Assembly (NCBI RefSeq): GCF_004331385.1
Contig: NZ_SJON01000023.1
Location: 1 to 57,048 of the forward strand
Direction of reading: 5' to 3'
DNA from: Enterobacter quasihormaechei
GTDB taxonomy: Bacteria > Pseudomonadota > Gammaproteobacteria > Enterobacterales > Enterobacteriaceae
DNA length: 57,048 bases
Every line of letters begins with the position of its first letter. Position 1 is the first letter of the stretch. The position numbers were made by a program, and so were the translations under genes. This document shows positions 43,975-51,835 of the stretch, piece after piece. Below the pieces are notes generated by a model, which had not been told where the DNA came from, ran no database searches, and worked only from the letters and a program-made list of their open reading frames with translations.

Positions 43975-44769
43975 GTTCCGGTGGGTATCCCGACAATCAT
44001 TTTTGCAGGGCCAGTCTGGGTCAGAATAACGTGTAAAAAAGAGATTACGCCTGCACAAATAAAGTTCCTGGGAACCCGGACAGACAGTACAGAAACGGTA
44101 AGGGAGTTACCCGGGTTTGGGATTACCCTGTTCACCATCTGCCTTCCACTGTTACTGATGGTTGTGAAAACTCTGACTTCGGGTCTGGCAGAAGAAACGC
44201 TGATACGCCGGTTTACGCTCGCAGTGGGTACGCCCCTGACTGCGCTGATGATATCTCTGGTATTTGCCTTCTGGTCGCTCGGTCTGCGACAGGGACGCTC
44301 AATGCTGCAACTACTTGAAATAAGTCAGCGCAGTTTCCCGGTGCTTGCTGGGATTGTATTCGTTATCGGCGCAGGTGGAGCCTTCAACTCTGTTCTGCTC
44401 AAAAGCGGAGTGGGGGAAGTTATTTCAGGAATGTTGCTCAGCACCCATATTAATCCTGTCATACTGGCCTGGTTTATTGCCTGGATAATGCACCTGGCAG
44501 TGGGATCGGCAACCGTGGCAATGATAAGCGCAGCCAGTATGATCAGTCCGATGCTTGCCGCAGATCATCAACTGACTCCAGAAATTCTGGTAATAGCCAT
44601 TGGTGCGGGTTCAATTAGCTGGGCTCACGTGACGGATTCAGCCTTCTGGATAGTTCGGGAATACCTGGGAATTTCATTATCCGAAGCGCTGAAAAAGTTT
44701 ACGGGGGCAACGATCCTTGCTTCGGTTGTGGCGCTTATTGCCACCCTTATTCTTGATCACTTCATCTGA
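43975..44769 (+). pseudogene. 5'-truncated gluconate permease (GntP family)
   Basis: The C-terminal 264 codons of a GntP/GntT-type proton symporter, which normally has about 440 residues. Family sequence starts at VPVGIPTIIFAGPVW and continues with GFGITLFTICLPLLLM, GAGGAFNSVLLKSG and SWAHVTDSAFWIVREYLG to the natural end. The first part is missing and is replaced by the IS91-type element. A fusion reading through the IS end from 43858 is open but would lack the membrane core, so function is unlikely. Confidence 0.88.
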
Positions 44770-44777
44770 CTGAAAAA

Positions 44778-44811
44778 GCAGGAGGATGGCATCAGGCCAC
44801 CATCCTCCTGC
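44778..44811 (-). terminator. Terminator between the gnt fragment and the aldehyde dehydrogenase gene
   Basis: A perfect 12-bp stem (44778-44789 with 44800-44811). On the minus strand it is followed by five T, so it mainly serves the aldehyde dehydrogenase gene. Confidence 0.8.
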
Positions 44812-44829
44812 GAGAAGAGATGATCAGAC

Positions 44830-46266
44830 TCAGGGCTGATTTATCAGGGAGGTAATTTGATTAATTTTTTCGTCCGTAAATGGTGCCCGCATGAGTAGGT
44901 TCGATAAACCTGTATCAGACTGAATAAAAATGGCGCGTGCATGGGAAAATCGACGGAAACCATCCTCTCCATGATAGGCTCCCATACCGGAATGCCCCAC
45001 GCCACCAAACGGCAGATCGTGCACCAAAACATGACTCATCACATCATTAAAGACAAGGGCACCAGAATCGGTTGAACATTGTAACTCTCTGAACTCATTT
45101 TCATCCTGTCCAAAATAGTACAACGCCAGCGGTTTTTCTCCATTCCGGATCCGATTAATGCATTCATCCGTTTTTTCATACGTAATAATCGGAAGCAGCG
45201 GGCCGAAAATTTCTTCCTGCATGATGCGTGAATTGTCGGAGGGATTGAGAATGAGTCGTGGAATGATTCTCCCCTCAGACGGCAAATCCAGCTCCTCACT
45301 GGCTGAAATGATGCGCTCACAATTTTTCGTGGCATCGTCGATCAATTCATTTAATCTGCTGCTGTGGGCTGCATTAATTATTGACGAGAAGTCAGGATTC
45401 TTAAGATAAGAACCGTATGATTTTCTCAGGAACGCTACAGCGTAACCGATGAACTCGTCTGCGTATCTTGCTGGAACCATAACATAATCGGGGGCGATGC
45501 AAATCTGCCCCGCATTAAATGCTTTGGCCGTCATTATTCTTTCAGCAGCCGTTTTCAGGTTGGCGCTTTCTGAAATGATGACAGGAGATTTCCCGCCTAA
45601 CTCCAGCGTTACCGGCGTAAGATTTTCGGCTGCTGCACGCATAACATGTCGGCCCGTTGCTGAACTACCGGTAAACACCAGATGATCCAGAGGAAGGGAA
45701 GCGAAGAATGCAGAGACACCGGCATCACCCTGAACAGTCAAAATTTCATCCGGAGGGAAATATTCTGAAATCAAATGACAGAGCAGCCGACTTCCCGATG
45801 GCGTGAATTCGGAAGGTTTAATAATTGCCCGGTTACCTGCTGCGAGGATACCGGAGAGTGGTCCGAAAGTTAACACCAGTGGAAAATTCCACGGGCTCAT
45901 TACACCTACAACCCCCAGCGGTCTGTATTGAATGTAAGAACACGTATCCGGGAAGGGTGATTCACGGGGTTCATCCTGCGACCATTTTTTCAGACCGCTC
46001 AGTGAATGCTTCAGTGCTTCAATTGAACCCAAAATATCGGAAAGTAATGTGCTGGCATGTGCCCTGTGACCAAAATCCTGACTGTAGGCCTCACACAGTT
46101 CATCCTTGTTTTCCTGCAACAAACGAATACAACCCTTAAGAAGGGAATAACGTTGCTCGTGTGGGAGCGGTTTAGATCTGGAATCGTGCCTCAGCTGACA
46201 TAAAGCAGCTGATACGGTATGGGTATCTGAATGTTGATTGTTGAAAATGACAGGCAGATTTTTCAT
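44830..46266 (-). CDS. Aldehyde dehydrogenase (coniferyl aldehyde dehydrogenase type)
   Basis: A 478-residue NAD(P)-dependent aldehyde dehydrogenase of the class that includes coniferyl aldehyde dehydrogenases. It oxidises aldehydes to acids in the cytoplasm. The Rossmann segment MSPWNFPL lies at residues 123-130, catalytic Glu222 in LELGGKSP and nucleophile Cys256 in NAGQIC. The C-terminal FGGVGHSGMGAYHG is typical. The gene is complete, with GAGGT before the ATG. Together with the gnt fragment it looks like a piece of a chromosome. Confidence 0.9.
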   Translation of the reverse strand: MKNLPVIFNNQHSDTHTVSAALCQLRHDSRSKPLPHEQRYSLLKGCIRLLQENKDELCEAYSQDFGHRAHASTLLSDILGSIEALKHSLSGLKKWSQDEPRESPFPDTCSYIQYRPLGVVGVMSPWNFPLVLTFGPLSGILAAGNRAIIKPSEFTPSGSRLLCHLISEYFPPDEILTVQGDAGVSAFFASLPLDHLVFTGSSATGRHVMRAAAENLTPVTLELGGKSPVIISESANLKTAAERIMTAKAFNAGQICIAPDYVMVPARYADEFIGYAVAFLRKSYGSYLKNPDFSSIINAAHSSRLNELIDDATKNCERIISASEELDLPSEGRIIPRLILNPSDNSRIMQEEIFGPLLPIITYEKTDECINRIRNGEKPLALYYFGQDENEFRELQCSTDSGALVFNDVMSHVLVHDLPFGGVGHSGMGAYHGEDGFRRFSHARAIFIQSDTGLSNLLMRAPFTDEKINQITSLINQP

Positions 46267-46627
46267 GGTAACCTCAAATGCACAGAAATACTCACGTCCA
46301 AAAGACGTGTACTTAAAAGAGTGATTTGAAGTTATATGCCGCGTCTACTGTAGAACATAAATCAGACAAACACCAGCCCTGCTCCTGTAAAAGCGTTTCG
46401 ACTCATAGCTTTTACCATCTGATGCAGTCTGTCAGAGAGCATAATCGACAAAATAGTCATCGACAGCCTGACGTCGGCCGGCGCGGACACCATTGCCGGG
46501 GACGTTAGGGCCACGCATCATGTTACGTCTGCTAACCAGACCCTTCAGGTTAATCCTGCATGTCATTCGGACAGCCGGATGATCCCTCCTGAGTAAATGG
46601 CTGACACCGGGCAGAAAAAAGGAACTT
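46267..46627. other. Intergenic remnant DNA containing a relic of an IS91-type transposase end
   Basis: No intact gene. Positions 46418-46443 (ACCATCTGATGCAGTCTGTC and on) match the 3' end of the IS91-type transposase gene at 42715-42740 with about three differences. The preceding bases (ATAGCTTTT) are also similar. The rest, up to 46627, holds short unrecognised fragments. Confidence 0.55.
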
Positions 46628-46780
46628 TCAGAACCAAGTCAGCAACGAAAACACTGACATCCCCAGAGCAGCCAAAGTACCGAGACTGCTCAGTAAGCCT
46701 TTGCAGAAAACAGAAGCACAGGTGAACATCAAGATACCTAATATTATGTAAGTGCTAATTTCAGCTTCATTACCAGACAT
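46628..46780 (-). CDS. Small hydrophobic peptide (50 aa)
   Basis: A 50-residue peptide beginning MSGNEAEISTYIILGI and ending in LLTWF, with two membrane-spanning stretches and two cysteines. AGAGGG stands five to six bases before the ATG. It is too short for ordinary gene finders. Its composition would suit a small membrane toxin or regulator, but I do not recognise it. Confidence 0.45.
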   Translation of the reverse strand: MSGNEAEISTYIILGILMFTCASVFCKGLLSSLGTLAALGMSVFSLLTWF

Positions 46781-46802
46781 TCAACCCTCTGGATAACAAG
46801 AT

Positions 46803-46837
46803 AGCAAGATAACATCTTACGAAGATGTTATCTTGCT
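46803..46837. repeat. Perfect 16-bp inverted repeat with a 3-base loop
   Basis: AGCAAGATAACATCTT (46803-46818) and its exact inverse (46822-46837). The minus-strand reading just upstream ends a protein fragment at 46843, so the hairpin may be its terminator. It could also be an operator or recombination site for the neighbouring small peptide gene. Confidence 0.7.
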
Positions 46838-46842
46838 AAGTG

Positions 46843-46920
46843 TTATTTCATTTTTGCTCTTTCAATCAGCTCTGCCACTTCCTCTTTAGATAACTTGTAA
46901 GCTGCGTCACGGGATCGTGA
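46843..46920 (-). pseudogene. C-terminal fragment of an unknown gene
   Basis: A minus-strand reading ends YKLSKEEVAELIERAKMK with a TAA at 46845-46843, directly before the 16-bp palindrome. It has no start and is cut off around 46920. The ending resembles a short helical regulator or antitoxin tail, but that is a guess. The interval 46921-46967 shows nothing else. Confidence 0.3.
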
Positions 46921-46967
46921 CTGACGAAAAATGGTGAGGATTTATACAGTTTTCAGACTGTTAATCC

Positions 46968-46996
46968 TGGGCAGGAAGTGTACATCCGGGTATAAT
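46968..46996 (+). promoter_or_regulatory. Promoter of the hok/mok mRNA
   Basis: A perfect -10 box TATAAT at 46991-46996 and a weaker -35 (TGGGCA, 46968-46973) at 17-base spacing. The transcript would start near 47003 with the hairpin TGAGGC/GCCTCA (47009-47025), which corresponds to the 5' stem of known hok mRNAs. Confidence 0.65.
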
Positions 46997-47049
46997 GGCG
47001 CTGGCGCTTGAGGCCTGATGCCTCATGACGTTCTGTGGGTTTGTTATGG

Positions 47050-47110
47050 TTGTTGTGAGGCAGAGGGCAGAAAGCCCCGTAGTAAAGTTAATTTTCATTA
47101 ACCAAACCAC
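47050..47110 (-). ncRNA. sok: Sok-like antisense RNA (position estimated)
   Basis: In hok/sok loci Sok RNA is transcribed against the leader just before and around the mok start. The leader here (AAGTTAATTTTCATTAACC and CACGAGGCCC before the mok ATG) strongly resembles the R1 and F loci, so a Sok gene is expected. I could not assign its promoter exactly. Confidence 0.45.
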
Positions 47111-47122
47111 GAGGCCCACTGT

Positions 47123-47338
47123 ATGTCTCAACAACACCAGTATGGCCTCTTACCGTGCTCAATGCAAGGAGGAGTAATCCATGAAACTGCCGCGAAACGC
47201 CCTTATCTGGTGCGTATTAATCGTGTGTTTAACGCTGTTAATATTCACCTGCCTTACCCGATCTCGCTTATGCGAATTCAGGATCAAGGACGGAGACAGG
47301 GAGGTCGCTGCAGTGCTGGCTTACGAATCCAACGGTAA
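47123..47338 (+). CDS. mok: Mok, leader frame overlapping hok
   Basis: A 71-codon frame that starts 58 bases before hok and overlaps almost all of it in another frame, ending four bases before the hok stop. In hok/sok systems translation of Mok is needed for translation of Hok, and Sok RNA acts by blocking mok. The length matches that of other Mok frames. Confidence 0.7.
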   Translation: MSQQHQYGLLPCSMQGGVIHETAAKRPYLVRINRVFNAVNIHLPYPISLMRIQDQGRRQGGRCSAGLRIQR

Positions 47339-47342
47339 GTAG
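47181..47342 (+). CDS. hok: Hok-family membrane toxin
   Basis: A 53-residue type I toxin. The sequence [20 protein letters not shown] and the ending AYESNGK match Hok/FlmA/SrnB closely. One membrane helix is followed by a periplasmic part with the conserved Cys-Glu. It kills plasmid-free daughter cells when Sok RNA has decayed. AAGGAGGAG stands before the ATG. The mRNA ends at a terminator 9 bases after the stop. Too short to be noticed by standard gene length cut-offs. Confidence 0.92.
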   Translation: MKLPRNALIWCVLIVCLTLLIFTCLTRSRLCEFRIKDGDREVAAVLAYESNGK

Positions 47343-47350
47343 CAACCTGG

Positions 47351-47374
47351 AGGCGGGGGAAACCCCGCCTTTTC
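47351..47374 (+). terminator. Terminator of the hok mRNA
   Basis: AGGCGGGG (47351-47358) pairs with CCCCGCCT (47363-47370) around a 4-base loop, followed by TTTT. In hok mRNA the 3' end folds back on the 5' end to keep the message inactive. Confidence 0.8.
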
Positions 47375-47594
47375 AGGGCTTTTGGTGTCGTCTGGTCAGA
47401 CCGCAAGCGCCTTTATGAAGGGGTTGTCAGTTCGCTGGCAGCCCCTTTTTCCTCCTTCTGCGCGACCGCACGCATGGACTACAGAAGGGCGGTTCCCCTC
47501 CGGGGAACGGGGCAGGGCGGCAGCGCCTCCGGCGCGTCCGCTCTCTTCCCTCGCTGTATTACAAATGTGATACAGACTGTGCCGGTATGAGATG

Positions 47595-47852
47595 TCATGA
47601 CCCGGTTTGTGAACCGAATTTGTCATCCCGCGCGGTAGCGAGCTGCTCGATGGCAAACAGAATCCCGTTGTATGAAACGTCTGTTTCAACCATGAATTTC
47701 CAGTGAAGCCTTTTCAGTTGATAAACCAGCTGGTCGCGATGGGTTTCCGCACCGTTACTGGCCAGCATCAGGCAGCACTGCCCTACCATCCTGCAGGCTT
47801 CATCGTAGAGAAGACTCTCTTCATCATCCGTAGTGCTTTTATTTTCTGGCAT
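47595..47852 (-). CDS. Small regulator-like protein, possibly YmgB/AriR family
   Basis: An 85-residue acidic soluble protein. The pattern EESLLYDEACRMVGQCCLML followed by a basic helix (RDQLVYQLKRLHW) recalls the small biofilm regulators YmgB/AriR, but the match is weak. I chose the ATG at 47852; the frame is open for 14 codons further. It is common for such genes to sit near hok loci on plasmids. Function uncertain. Confidence 0.5.
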   Translation of the reverse strand: MPENKSTTDDEESLLYDEACRMVGQCCLMLASNGAETHRDQLVYQLKRLHWKFMVETDVSYNGILFAIEQLATARDDKFGSQTGS

Positions 47853-47894
47853 GGCTACCGCCTCATCTGTACGTTTTCCGCTCTGATTCAGCAT

Positions 47895-48035
47895 ATTTCA
47901 AAGGCCACAGATCTACACCAAAGGGCCCCTTCAGCTCCTGACCCGCTGCGCGGTTATGGCGAACTTATCCAGATTGATGGCTCTCAGCATGACTGGAATG
48001 AAGAGCTAGGGCCTCACTGTACATTAGAGTCTAAG
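47895..48035 (+). pseudogene. Relic of an ISNCY-type transposase
   Basis: About 45 codons read RGYGELIQIDGSQHDWNEEL and GPHCTL, the hallmark of ISNCY/IS1202-type DDE transposases (GELIQIDGSxHxWFExRGPxCTL). The second acidic catalytic region is absent, and the reading is unrelated on both sides. The rest of 48036-48344 holds no recognisable gene. Confidence 0.65.
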
Positions 48036-48344
48036 CACTTTTGTGCGTTTGTATGCATTGAGGTAAAATTCATCTCCTTCGTTTCTGGCGGGTTTGTTGG
48101 TGGGTTGTTGCCTGTTTCACCCGGTTCCTGTCAGAAACGCGCTCCGGCCGTCTGAGCTGTGCGCGTAATGAAGCATTATTGTAAATAGTTTGAGGTCATG
48201 TCCGCTTTAAACTCACGGGACTGAGCGGACGATCCAGCTGAGCTTAAGGTCCGTTGAGAGCGAAAAGCGGACGTAATACTTATGTCTGATTTGATAGCAG
48301 TAAGCGACGCTTTTTTTGCGGCTGCACACACAGCCGCAACAGAT

Positions 48345-49187
48345 TTATTTAAAACCGAATCCGCGATCTTCAAGCGTAGCGCGAAGGTTCTGGCGTCCGT
48401 CCATATAGTCCATGCTTGTTGCTGAGCTTTGTACGGCCTGTTTCCAGGTTTTGTCTTTCATTCCCAGTCCTTCACGAAACGCATGGAACGCTTCTTCATA
48501 GCTTTTAACATGTGCGTCAAAGTCAGATGCGTTGTAGCGGTTATGGTGAGCGACCACGCTCTGAGGCAGGCGTGGGCGAATACTTGCGTTGCTTTTCGGA
48601 TCGGGCCATCCGACAACCAGTCCGCATACAACGTAGCTGTGCGGGGGCAGTTGAATAAGTTCGGCTAGTTCTTTTGCCTTGTTTCGTGTAGCCCCGATAT
48701 AAACGGTTCCCAGTCCGATTGATTCGGCCGCCACAGTAGCGTTCTGCGAGGCAAGCGAGGCATCCACAGTCGCCATAACAAATGAGTCGAGATATTCATG
48801 CACACCCGGATTCAGACCATCCGCCACGGTCATATCATGATTACGCGACAGGTCAGCCACCCATAAAAGTATCGCAGGCGCTTCTTCAATGTAGCCATTA
48901 GCCAGACCGCTATCCCCAGCGGACAGCTTTCTTACCTGTGCCTTAAGCTCAGGATCGGTAACCGCTACTACGCTCCATTGCTGTAGATTTGAGGATGTTG
49001 AGGCAGACTGTGCGGCTGCCACCAGAGTTTCAAACCAGTATTCAGGCAGAGGTTGCGGCGAAAAGCTTCTGACTGAACGGTGGCAGAGTAACCCTTCTAT
49101 CTGTTTGTTCCAGATAATATTTTCAGGCCTGTCTTTCTCGCCATAGCGTGCCGCTATCAGCTGTTCTTTCTGAAAATCGTCAGTCAT
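48345..49187 (-). CDS. NfsA-like FMN nitroreductase
   Basis: A 280-residue flavoprotein of the NfsA/FRP class that reduces nitroaromatics and quinones with NAD(P)H. The N-terminal LLCHRSVRSFSPQPLPE motif binds FMN phosphate. The SASTSSNLQQWS, EAPAILLWVADL and ESIGLGTVYIGATRN segments are typical, and the C-terminal part is the NfsA extension. It lies 67 bases after a TetR gene in the same direction, so it is probably controlled by it. Confidence 0.87.
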   Translation of the reverse strand: MTDDFQKEQLIAARYGEKDRPENIIWNKQIEGLLCHRSVRSFSPQPLPEYWFETLVAAAQSASTSSNLQQWSVVAVTDPELKAQVRKLSAGDSGLANGYIEEAPAILLWVADLSRNHDMTVADGLNPGVHEYLDSFVMATVDASLASQNATVAAESIGLGTVYIGATRNKAKELAELIQLPPHSYVVCGLVVGWPDPKSNASIRPRLPQSVVAHHNRYNASDFDAHVKSYEEAFHAFREGLGMKDKTWKQAVQSSATSMDYMDGRQNLRATLEDRGFGFK

Positions 49188-49211
49188 AAATTTTCTCCCC
49201 GTAAATTGTAA

Positions 49212-49220
49212 TGATCGTTC
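49212..49220 (-). promoter_or_regulatory. Candidate TetR half-site before the nitroreductase gene
   Basis: The minus strand reads GAACGATCA here. GAACGGTCA occurs before the TetR gene at 49883-49891. A shared half-site in both promoter regions would allow the regulator to control both genes. Confidence 0.4.
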
Positions 49221-49254
49221 AAAAATAGGTTAAATAAAAAGGCCTTCTGGCCTT

Positions 49255-49839
49255 TTACTGAATACTGCCGATAAGCGCTTCAATCGCATGCTGTTGATAT
49301 TCAGGTTCATGCACGATCCTGCCAAACACCCGGAAGCCAAAGTAGGCACACATGAATGCTTTCGCCATCGACTGAGCCTGACGGCCCCTTTCAAACTCTC
49401 CGGTCGTAATACCGGCAGAAAAAAGCGCAACAAACATCCCTTCAAGTTCTTTGATATAGCTGCGACTCAGGCCTTCAACGGTTTTATCTTTAGCCGCTCT
49501 TTCGAGAGGAGAAAATATCGCCATACAGCCATTACGCTCAATGTCGCTGAAATCAAGCTCAATGCCTTTTTCAAGCAGAATTCGGAGTCGATCTTTCACG
49601 CTTCCGGGCTGGCGGAAAACTTCCTCGTGAAACTCAATGCTGGAGCGGTGATAGCGTCGCAGGGCTTCATGATAAAGATTTTCTTTACTGCCGAAAGCAG
49701 CATACAGGCTGCCACGGCCCAGACCTGTGCTGTCAACGAGTTCCTGCGCCGAAGTCGCTTCAAAACCGTTACGCCAGAATGCATCCATGGCTGCCTGTAT
49801 TACCAGCTGGTCATCAAATTCTCTTGGTCTGCCTGCCAT
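49255..49839 (-). CDS. TetR-family repressor
   Basis: A 194-residue regulator. The N-terminal helix-turn-helix is clear (residues 10-50: FDDQLVIQAAMDAFWRNGFE, then LVDSTGLGRGSLYAAFGSK). The C-terminal ligand domain contains NGCMAIFSPLER, typical of TetR proteins that sense quinones or electrophiles. It stands upstream of the nitroreductase gene and probably represses it and itself. The G-R-P-R-E-F opening supports the start. Confidence 0.9.
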   Translation of the reverse strand: MAGRPREFDDQLVIQAAMDAFWRNGFEATSAQELVDSTGLGRGSLYAAFGSKENLYHEALRRYHRSSIEFHEEVFRQPGSVKDRLRILLEKGIELDFSDIERNGCMAIFSPLERAAKDKTVEGLSRSYIKELEGMFVALFSAGITTGEFERGRQAQSMAKAFMCAYFGFRVFGRIVHEPEYQQHAIEALIGSIQ

Positions 49840-49882
49840 CGCTTACTCCTGCCTCAGAACTGTTATCACCCTAACAATTATG

Positions 49883-49891
49883 GAACGGTCA
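49883..49891 (+). promoter_or_regulatory. Candidate TetR half-site before the tetR gene
   Basis: GGAACGGTCAGTC lies about 45 bases before the TetR start, within an AT-rich promoter region. It shares GAACGRTCA with the site before the nitroreductase gene. Confidence 0.4.
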
Positions 49892-49950
49892 GTCAATAAT
49901 TAGTAGTATCGTTAAAAGCAGGCAGACGATAACGTCAGCACATTAATTTT

Positions 49951-50346
49951 TTAACGCGAATTATTCAGGATTTCTGCCTGGCTGGCCTCAATTATTGAAA
50001 CAAGTTCCTGCAGTTTCACTGCCACAACGCGTCCCAGAGGCGTCAGTGAGTATTCGACATGCGGGGGTATGGTGTCATATGAGTACCGTTTAATCATCCC
50101 ATCACTCTCAAGAGACTGTAGAGTCTGGGCCAGCATTCTTTCACTTACCCCTTCAATACGCCGTCTTAAGCTGCTGAAACGATGGGTCTCAGATAGCAGG
50201 GCGACCATTATCAAAACGCCCCAGCGGCTGCTCAGGTGTTGAAGTACCTGCCTTGACGGGCATCCTGCAGCCATCACATTGCAGGTGATAGCAGGCATCT
50301 CTGACGCTGAAGCATTGTCACGAACCTGATCTTTAATCAATGTCAT
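49951..50346 (-). CDS. qorR: HxlR-family redox regulator (QorR-like)
   Basis: A 131-residue winged-helix regulator (126 in E. coli QorR/YtfH). It has the conserved CPSRQVLQHLSSRWGVLIMVAL segment with the redox-active Cys near residue 29, followed by FSSLRRRIEGVSERMLAQTL. In E. coli QorR represses the divergent qorB and loses DNA binding on oxidation. The same divergent pair is present here with a palindrome between. Confidence 0.88.
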   Translation of the reverse strand: MTLIKDQVRDNASASEMPAITCNVMAAGCPSRQVLQHLSSRWGVLIMVALLSETHRFSSLRRRIEGVSERMLAQTLQSLESDGMIKRYSYDTIPPHVEYSLTPLGRVVAVKLQELVSIIEASQAEILNNSR

Positions 50347-50363
50347 TTAACACTAACCTTTTT

Positions 50364-50375
50364 GTAAGTACTTAC
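50364..50375. promoter_or_regulatory. Palindromic operator between qorR and qorB
   Basis: GTAAGTACTTAC, a perfect 12-bp palindrome, lies 18 bases from the qorR start and 74 from the qorB start. HxlR proteins bind such GTA(A/C)-type palindromes, so it is the likely QorR site for both promoters. Confidence 0.65.
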
Positions 50376-50448
50376 TAAAATAATCTATATCGGTATAGTA
50401 CCTTTTCAGTTTAAACGTGAGCAACTTTTACCTGATACGGAGAATAAA

Positions 50449-51294
50449 ATGACGATTGCAATCACTGGTGCAACAGGCCATCTTGGCCAGTTAGTTATTG
50501 AAAAACTTAAACAAAAAGTTGACGCTTCTGAAATTGTCGCTCTGGTAAGAACCCCTGCGAAAGCAGCTGGCCTGGGTGTAGCTACACGCGAAGCTGATTA
50601 CACTCGCCAGGATACGCTGGATGTAGCATTGAAAGGAGTTGATACCCTGCTGCTTATCTCCGGCAATGAAATCGGGCAACGTGCGGTGCAGCACGAAAAT
50701 GTAATCCGTGCTGCTGTAAAAAATGGTGTAAAGCGCATCGTGTATACGAGCTTGCTGCATGCTGACAAGTCACCACTCAACCTGGCACCAGAACACGTCC
50801 AGACAGAACAGGCTCTCAAAAACTCGGGGCTGGACTATACAATCCTGCGTAACGGCTGGTATTCAGAAAACTACACGGGTTCTATTGCACCTGCGCTGGG
50901 CCTTGGCGCTTTTTATGGCAGTGCTGGCGAAGGTAAAATTTCCTCCGCGCCTCGTGAGGATTACGCAGAAGCCGCTGTAGTGGCGCTGACCGGGCAAGGC
51001 CACGAAGGCAAAACCTATGAGCTGGCCGGAGATGAATTCTATACGCTGACTGATTTAGCTGCGGAAATTACGGCTCAGAGCGGCAAAGATATTCCTTACC
51101 GTAATATCCCGGAAGCAGATTACGCGGCGGCACTAAAAAATGCAGGCCTGCCTGATGGATTTGCTGAGGCGATTGCGTCATGGGATACGGGTGCCTCTCA
51201 GAACGCGTTGTTTGATGACAGCCATGTTCTGTCAAAACTGATTGGCAGAAAAACTACGCCTATCGCAGTAAGCGTTCAGAAAGCGCTTGCCTGA
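50449..51294 (+). CDS. qorB: NAD(P)H:quinone oxidoreductase (QorB-like)
   Basis: A 281-residue NmrA-like atypical short-chain dehydrogenase (286 in E. coli QorB/YtfG) that reduces quinones. The nucleotide-binding GATGHLGQ lies at residues 7-14. The TSLLHADKSPL segment and the YTILRNGWYSENY segment match QorB. Divergent from its regulator. A terminator hairpin follows at 51301-51320. TACGGAG precedes the ATG. Confidence 0.9.
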   Translation: MTIAITGATGHLGQLVIEKLKQKVDASEIVALVRTPAKAAGLGVATREADYTRQDTLDVALKGVDTLLLISGNEIGQRAVQHENVIRAAVKNGVKRIVYTSLLHADKSPLNLAPEHVQTEQALKNSGLDYTILRNGWYSENYTGSIAPALGLGAFYGSAGEGKISSAPREDYAEAAVVALTGQGHEGKTYELAGDEFYTLTDLAAEITAQSGKDIPYRNIPEADYAAALKNAGLPDGFAEAIASWDTGASQNALFDDSHVLSKLIGRKTTPIAVSVQKALA

Positions 51295-51300
51295 CAATGT

Positions 51301-51320
51301 TGCCCCGTCACTTCGGGGCA
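51301..51320 (+). terminator. Terminator after qorB
   Basis: TGCCCCG (51301-51307) pairs with CGGGGCA (51314-51320) around a 6-base loop; CCTTTC follows, so the T-run is short. Confidence 0.65.
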
Positions 51321-51406
51321 CCTTTCATCGACAGTCAAAGTCAATTAACTAAGTCTTTTCTTCCAGAATTTTTGAATCTGGATGCCGGTAAAAAATGAGG
51401 TTAAAA

Positions 51407-51835
51407 ATGAACCTGAAGCATGACAAAGCTGAGAATGTCATCAGTGATTATATCGAGTCAATTATCCGATGCGATTACGAATTAGCGCGCTCTATATGGA
51501 AGGCTGGCGATGACGTCAGTTTCATTCATCCCCGCGGACATGAAAAAGGCTGGGATGAGATTGAGCAAAACTTTTATCGCATGACAATGGATGAAATGTT
51601 TTCCAGCCGTTTACTGAAAACCGTAGGTGCGCCTGACATCCGTTACTATGGTGAAAATACGGCCGTAGTAGAGTTTTACTGGGACTTTGTTGCAACCTTT
51701 CGTGATAGCGGCGATGAGCTTCATACTACTGGGCGCGAAAGCCAGGTGCTGTTAAAAGGCCCTGACGGAAACTGGAAAATTGCACAGGTTCATTATTCTG
51801 GCCCGGCGGTAACAGGCGAAGGTGAAGGATTCTGA
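51407..51835 (+). CDS. NTF2/SnoaL-like protein
   Basis: A 142-residue cytoplasmic protein with the plan of the SnoaL/ketosteroid-isomerase superfamily. An N-terminal helix pair is followed by FIHPRGHEKGWDEIEQNFY and strands such as VVEFYWDFVATF and NWKIAQVHYSG. Members bind small hydrophobic ligands or act as isomerases; the substrate cannot be read from sequence. An in-frame ATG four codons earlier is an alternative start. It lies downstream of qorB but beyond its terminator. Confidence 0.7.
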   Translation: MNLKHDKAENVISDYIESIIRCDYELARSIWKAGDDVSFIHPRGHEKGWDEIEQNFYRMTMDEMFSSRLLKTVGAPDIRYYGENTAVVEFYWDFVATFRDSGDELHTTGRESQVLLKGPDGNWKIAQVHYSGPAVTGEGEGF

